NCBI GenBank assembly: GCA_017743585.1
Contig: JAGHYP010000149.1
Location: 1-6,936 of the forward strand
DNA from: Chloroflexota bacterium
GTDB taxonomy: Bacteria > Chloroflexota > Anaerolineae > Aggregatilineales > UBA2796
Direction: 5' to 3'
Length of the DNA stretch: 6,936 nucleotides
Shown: in pieces, positions 5,558-6,936 of the stretch
Layout: every line of letters begins with the position of its first letter
Numbering within the stretch: the stretch's first letter is position 1
Notes under the pieces: model-generated
What the model saw: only the letters and a program-made list of their open reading frames with translations
Told to the model about the DNA's origin: nothing
The model's database searches: none
Made by a program: the position numbers and the translations under genes

Positions 5558-6917
5558 ATGTTGCAACCGAAGCGCTGGCGCATACAACCGCCGCCTCCCG
5601 CGCACGAGCGCGCAAATTTCGCCAACTTGCATCCGATCCTCGCCCAGATTCTCTATCAGCGCGGCTTTCGCTCGCCAGCTGAGGCAGAGGCTTTCCTGCG
5701 CGGCGATCTGCTCGCCGCCGATCCGTTCAGGATGCACGGGGTGGCAAAGGCTGTGGCGCGCATTCGCCACGCCATCCGCAAAGGCGAGCCAATCGTCGTC
5801 TACGGCGATTTCGACGCTGACGGCGTCTCAAGCACCACGCTGCTGGTGACCGTCCTGCGCGCGCTCGGCGCCCGCGTTGAGCCATACATCCCCAATCGCG
5901 TGGACGAAGGCTACGGCCTGAACCACGCCGCCATGATCAGCTTGGCAAGGCGCGGCTTCAAATTGTGCATCACAGTGGATTGCGGCATTCGCTCGGTTCA
6001 AGAGGTGCGGACTGCCAACGCGCACAAGCTGGACGTGATCGTGACCGATCACCACTCGGTTGGCCCGGAATTGCCGCCCGCCCTCGCCGTGATCAATCCG
6101 AAGCAAGCCGCTTGCCGCAGCGGTGAGACGATGTTGGCGGGCGTCGGCGTCACTTTTCGCTTGGCGCAGGCGCTTTTGAAGGTCGCGCGCGAGTACGATA
6201 AGCGCGACCTGCCACTGCAAGAAGCCGACCTGCTCGATCTGGTCGCCATTGGCACGGTCGCCGATCTGGTGCCGCTCAATTGCCTTGAGAACCGCGCGCT
6301 GGTGATGCGCGGCATCGCTGAGCTGCACCGCGCGCGCCGGGTCGGCTTGCGCGCCTTGTTGAAGGCGGCCGGCATCGCGCCCGAGGCAGTGGACGCGACC
6401 GCCATCGGCTTCGCCATCGGGCCGCGCCTCAACGCCGCCGGCAGATTGGAGAGCGCGATGCAGGCCTACCAGCTGCTGATGACCGAAGATGAAGCAGAAG
6501 CAGCTGAGCGCGCCGCCGCGCTGAACCGCCTGAACGCGCGCCGCCAAGACCTGACCCGCGAGATGCAGGAACGCGCCCGCCAGATCGCCGCGCCAAGCCC
6601 CGAGACGCCCCTCATCTTCGCCGTCGACTCAGCCTTTGTGCAAGGCGTTGTCGGCTTGGTCGCCAGCCGCCTGACCGAAGAGTATTATCGCCCCTCGGTC
6701 GTCGTGCAGTATGGCGCGCAGGAAAGTCACGGCTCGTGCCGCAGCATCCCGGAGTTCAACATCACGGAAGCGCTTGATGAATGCGCCGATCTGCTCTTGC
6801 GCCATGGCGGGCATGCTCAGGCGGCGGGCTTCGCGATCCACAACGCCAATCTGCCCGCTTTCCGCGAGCGCCTGATGGCGATCGCGGCGGCGCGGCTGGG
6901 CGGGCGCGCCCTGCAGC
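5558..6917 (+). CDS. recJ: Single-stranded-DNA-specific exonuclease RecJ, 3' end missing
   Basis: RecJ degrades single-stranded DNA 5' to 3' in recombinational repair, mismatch repair and base excision repair. About 453 genuine residues are present, of roughly 560 or more usual for bacterial RecJ. The DHH domain (about 75-240) shows YGDFDADG (82-89), VDCGI with D141, DHH at 164-166, and GTVADLVPL with D236; these aspartates and histidines bind the catalytic Mn/Mg ions. The DHHA1 domain begins near 330 and contains GSCRSIPEFN and GGHAQAAG (417-424). The ATG at 5558 is the first in-frame start and gives the expected N terminus, but it has no Shine-Dalgarno site. The frame stays open to the edge, but everything after 6917 is adapter, so codons there are not genomic. 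The C-terminal OB-fold region lies beyond the contig end. Confidence 0.96.
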
Positions 6918-6936
6918 CTGTCTCTTATACACATCT
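6918..6936 (+). other. Tn5/Nextera mosaic-end adapter sequence (artefact)
   Basis: CTGTCTCTTATACACATCT is exactly the 19-bp mosaic end of the hyperactive Tn5 transposase used in tagmentation libraries, and it runs flush to the last base of the window. Read on the other strand it begins a spurious frame with the peptide MCIRDR, a known mark of untrimmed adapter in public assemblies. It is not part of the genome and not a natural Tn5 insertion. Confidence 0.97.

Noticed and set aside
5828..6547. Minus-strand frame of 239 codons
   Set aside because: Antisense of the conserved RecJ DHH region; no family motif and composition typical of a GC-rich shadow frame.
6629..6934. Minus-strand frame of 101 codons starting MCIRDR
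   Set aside because: Its start codon is in the Nextera adapter and the rest is the antisense of recJ.
6918..6936. A natural Tn5 or IS50 insertion at the right end
   Set aside because: The sequence is the synthetic 19-bp mosaic end, a hybrid of the natural inside and outside ends, and it lies exactly flush with the contig end with no IS50 sequence beyond it.

Overview
This window is ordinary chromosomal DNA from a GC-rich bacterium. Codons end mostly in G or C, most starts are ATG with GGAG-type Shine-Dalgarno sites, and both strands carry housekeeping and metabolic genes. The combination of a stand-alone HisE, a Geobacillus-type pyrimidine-nucleoside phosphorylase, a short-chain acyl-CoA dehydrogenase and extended -10 promoters would fit a Chloroflexota-like bacterium. 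That assignment is an inference and is weak. The right edge is a sequencing artefact: the last 19 bases (6918-6936) are the Tn5/Nextera mosaic end, so the window is the end of a short-read assembled contig and not a natural junction.

Layout. Positions 1-2704 form a leftward gene cluster, in transcription order: an acyl-CoA dehydrogenase, hisE, a small unrecognised 72-residue ORF coupled to hisE by an ATGA overlap, and purH, which runs off the left edge. A short divergent region (about 2705-2813) has an extended -10 promoter for the leftward cluster and a weaker candidate for the rightward pyrimidine-nucleoside phosphorylase gene (2814-4154). A leftward EamA/DMT-family exporter gene (4118-5092) converges on the phosphorylase gene and overlaps it by 37 bp. 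A 465-bp gap (5093-5557) has no convincing gene. It contains a six-unit 9-bp tandem array, a 15-bp tandem duplication, a perfect 10-bp inverted repeat and several promoter-like sequences. From 5558 rightward is recJ, cut at the contig end after about 453 residues.

How the genes fit together. HisE acts in histidine synthesis, which releases AICAR further down the pathway. PurH consumes AICAR to make IMP, so their adjacency links histidine and purine synthesis. The phosphorylase salvages pyrimidine nucleosides, RecJ is a repair exonuclease, and the acyl-CoA dehydrogenase and exporter have no obvious tie to their neighbours.

I looked for an undescribed system and do not see a convincing one. 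The best leads are modest: the small coupled ORF between hisE and purH, the related 9-bp repeat arrays at both ends of the exporter gene (one translated as its C-terminal tail), and a recJ promoter placed so close to the ATG that the mRNA may be leaderless.
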